NCBI RefSeq assembly: GCF_901709675.1
Contig: NC_051098.1
Location: 15,743,464 to 15,807,463, forward strand
DNA: 64,000 nucleotides
Source: Syngnathus acus
Taxonomy: Eukaryota; Chordata; Actinopteri; Syngnathiformes; Syngnathidae
Direction: 5' to 3'
Under the pieces are notes generated by a model. The model made no database searches. It saw only the letters and a program-made list of their open reading frames with translations, and was not told the DNA's origin. Below, in pieces: positions 62,401 to 64,000 of the stretch. Made by a program: the position numbers and the translations under genes. Position 1 is the stretch's first letter, and every line of letters starts with the position of its first letter.

Positions 62401-63810
62401 TCGGATGACAAATTGGGATTTTAGTCCTTTTAAACACACCTTGTGTCAACATGTTTGAGAAAATGGAGCCGGAAGTTTAAAAAAAAAAAAAAAAAAGGCC
62501 CCATCCAATATGTATGACTTTTTTTTAGATTCAAGGTTCCATCGAGCACTTGAAGAAGGTCACGGTCACGGTTTCCCTGGTGACCAAAGACCCCCCACAC
62601 CGGCCGCACCCCCACTGCCTGGTCGGAAAAGACTGCCCGAAGGGATCGGGCATCTGCGTGGTGACGTTGAATCCTCACAGCAACCGGCGCCACAGGTGCG
62701 GCTTTTCATCTCCAGACGTGTTGTCCTTGTTCCACCACGTGGGGCGTGTACGGTTTTTCATGCTTGTTGGTCGTTGGCTGTGATTTGACAGCTTCGCCAA
62801 CCTGGGCATCCAGTGTGTGAGGAGGAAAGAACTTGACGTCTCATTGCAAAAAAGAAGAAGCCAGAATATTGACCCATTTTTAAGTAAGACACACACACAT
62901 GCACGCCTCTTTGTGTGTGTGTATGATGGTATGTCATAATCATTGATGTATTTGTTCCCTTAGCTGGTCACTCCAAGGGCATCGAGGACATGGACATGAA
63001 CGCCGTGCGTTTGTGTTTCCAGTGTGAGCTGGAGTGGGAGGACGGCACGATGGACAGTCTCAGTCCCGTGGTGTCCAACCCCGTCTATGACAAAAGTAGG
63101 CAATGCACACACAATTGAAATCTTTTTAAGTGTTGTTTACTATAACAATCTTGGTTGTTTTAATTCTATTTTTTCGCATCGCATCTGATGGCTGGCCGGA
63201 TTTGCTTTTCCCTGTCAGAGGCCACCACGACATCCCAGTTAAAAATCAGCCAGCTGAACCAGTACACGGGACCCTGCACTGGCAAGACGGAGATCTACAT
63301 GCTGTGTGACAAAGTGCAGAAAGGTACGGTACATGTCATCCGCTCGCCCGAAAATAAGCTCCGCCGACCGTTTTTTCTGCATGCAGATGATGTCGAGATC
63401 ATCTTCCGGCGCGGCTCTTGGAAAGCAAACGGCGAGTTCGCCCAGACGGACGTCCACCGGCAGATCGCCATCGTGTTCAAAACGCCACCCTACCAGGACC
63501 AGGACATCGCGGAGGAAGTGGACGTCTGCGTCACCCTGCGCCGGCTGTCCGACCAAATGGAGAGCGAGCCGGTCACCTTCACGTACCTGCCATATAATCC
63601 AGGTCTTAAGGCCGTGCAACACGTGCAAACCTAACTGCAAGCATCTTAACATATTGCTTTTGTTATTGTAACACAGAAATAACCATTTAAGCTGTGCAAC
63701 ACCTTGATGAGTGTTTTTGTGACCTTTTCCACTGTCAGATCCATATGAGGTGAAGCGCAAGAGAAAGATCAAGTCAGACATGAACTTCCAAGACAAAGCC
63801 AACGTCACAG
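53439..63810 (+). CDS. relb: Transcription factor RelB (NF-kB subunit), 3' part beyond the window
   Basis: Coding exons seen: 53439-53463, 53651-53671 (21 nt microexon), 54038-54207, 62043-62372, 62529-62695, 62792-62883, 62964-63095, 63219-63323, 63387-63602, 63739-63810; 443 codons, continuing past 64000 with a donor at 63811. All junctions are in phase. The Rel homology domain starts at about residue 140: DNA-contact loop [16 protein letters not shown] (about 150-165), then [34 protein letters not shown], the dimerisation part with [34 protein letters not shown] and [15 protein letters not shown], and a basic NLS KRKRK (425-429). PVYDKK and [10 protein letters not shown] favour RelB over RelA or c-Rel, and the CLPTM1-RELB neighbourhood agrees. 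RelB pairs with p52/p50 in the non-canonical pathway. The N-terminus before the domain is divergent; no clear leucine zipper is seen. Intron 3 (7.8 kb) holds the telomere-like satellite. Confidence 0.9.
54482..54592. mobile_element. Left MITE copy, internally deleted (111 bp)
   Basis: It shares about 90 bp with the start of the right copy (AATCGCAGGTTTTGTAACGA, then ATCATATCGATACAAAGAAT), then jumps to the common 3' end GAATCGTTACACCCCTA. It is thus an internal-deletion derivative of the right copy. Confidence 0.75.
54593..60228 (+). repeat. Telomere-like satellite array with ~871 bp higher-order units
   Basis: The array is built from TTAGGG hexamers, TTAGAG and TTAGGA variants, and a longer phrase (GGGTTTCCGACTAGGGTTT, TTTCAAACTAGG). 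The phrase GAGTTTTGCCATCGCTAATTAGGG starts at 55191, 56062, 56903, 57774, 58651 and 59522, giving periods of 871, 841, 871, 877 and 871 bp. The length differences are multiples of 6, so they come from hexamer slippage in the pure TTAGGG/TTAGAG tract (about 54950-55094, 55865-55968, 56745-56810, 57585-57680, 58450-58555, 59325-59425). Shared variants show a dimer block of exactly 1748 bp (56903 to 58651 and 57774 to 59522). Strand is given as that of the G-rich TTAGGG sequence. Confidence 0.93.
60229..60772. mobile_element. Right MITE copy, full length (544 bp)
   Basis: Starts TAGGGGTGTAAATCG and ends CGTTACACCCCTA, an 11 bp inverted repeat. The interior has repeated ATCGATA words and a CpG-rich middle (about 60500-60620). 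No transposase is encoded. Confidence 0.75.
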
Positions 63811-64000
63811 GTGTGTATCACGGTATCCTTGTGACCTTTTGACCCCGGGTTTCACAATTTAGCAGCATGCAATTTTTGTAGGAACAAAAAGTATACTTTT
63901 ATGTCACACTTCAAATCTCAATTGGATTGTAAAAAAAAAAAAACAACATAATTACTATTTGTTTTTAAAACGGTTCAGCCCTACTGTGTACCAATCACTT

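Overview
The window is vertebrate nuclear DNA from a ray-finned (teleost) fish, probably a percomorph. The evidence is compact multi-exon genes with GT-AG introns, protein sequences closest to vertebrate families, and typical fish repeats (hAT-type MITEs, a tRNA-derived SINE, a LINE 3' end with an ATGG tail, CA/TG repeats). The species cannot be told from the sequence.

Layout. 1-12380 is non-coding (sipa1l3 5' intron or upstream DNA) with microsatellites and repeat scraps. 12571-25515 (+) is sipa1l3, 22 coding exons, 1763 aa. 27749-31204 (-) is rrm1, 4 coding exons, 799 aa, tail to tail with sipa1l3. 32295-35087 (+) is qpctl, 7 exons, 379 aa, head to head with rrm1. 39113-43055 (-) is six5, 3 exons, 928 aa, tail to tail with qpctl. 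44346-45573 (+) is tbcb, 6 coding exons, 246 aa, head to head with six5. 46355-51841 (+) is clptm1, 14 exons, 639 aa. 53439 to beyond the window end (+) is relb, 10 exons and 443 codons visible.

Apart from rrm1 (human 11p15.4), all genes have human orthologues on 19q13, and the clptm1-relb pair is also adjacent in human. So this is a piece of the ancestral 19q13-type block with rrm1 as an odd neighbour. The genes do not form one pathway: Rap-GTPase control at synapses and adhesions (sipa1l3), dNTP synthesis (rrm1), N-terminal pyroglutamate formation in the Golgi (qpctl), a homeobox transcription factor (six5), tubulin folding (tbcb), membrane-protein trafficking (clptm1) and non-canonical NF-kB (relb).

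Most unusual points: (1) relb intron 3 holds a 6.3 kb composite unit. Two copies of an hAT-like MITE flank a 5.6 kb telomere-like (TTAGGG/TTAGAG) satellite with a ~871 bp higher-order period, and an 8 bp target-site duplication lies only at the outermost ends. (2) rrm1 has nearly all its coding sequence in one 1982 bp exon. (3) sipa1l3 has a 162 bp, in-frame, stop-free intron inside its N-terminal coding region and a CpG-rich candidate internal promoter. (4) Two tandem ISRE-like motifs lie between rrm1 and qpctl, and a perfect kB site lies upstream of relb.
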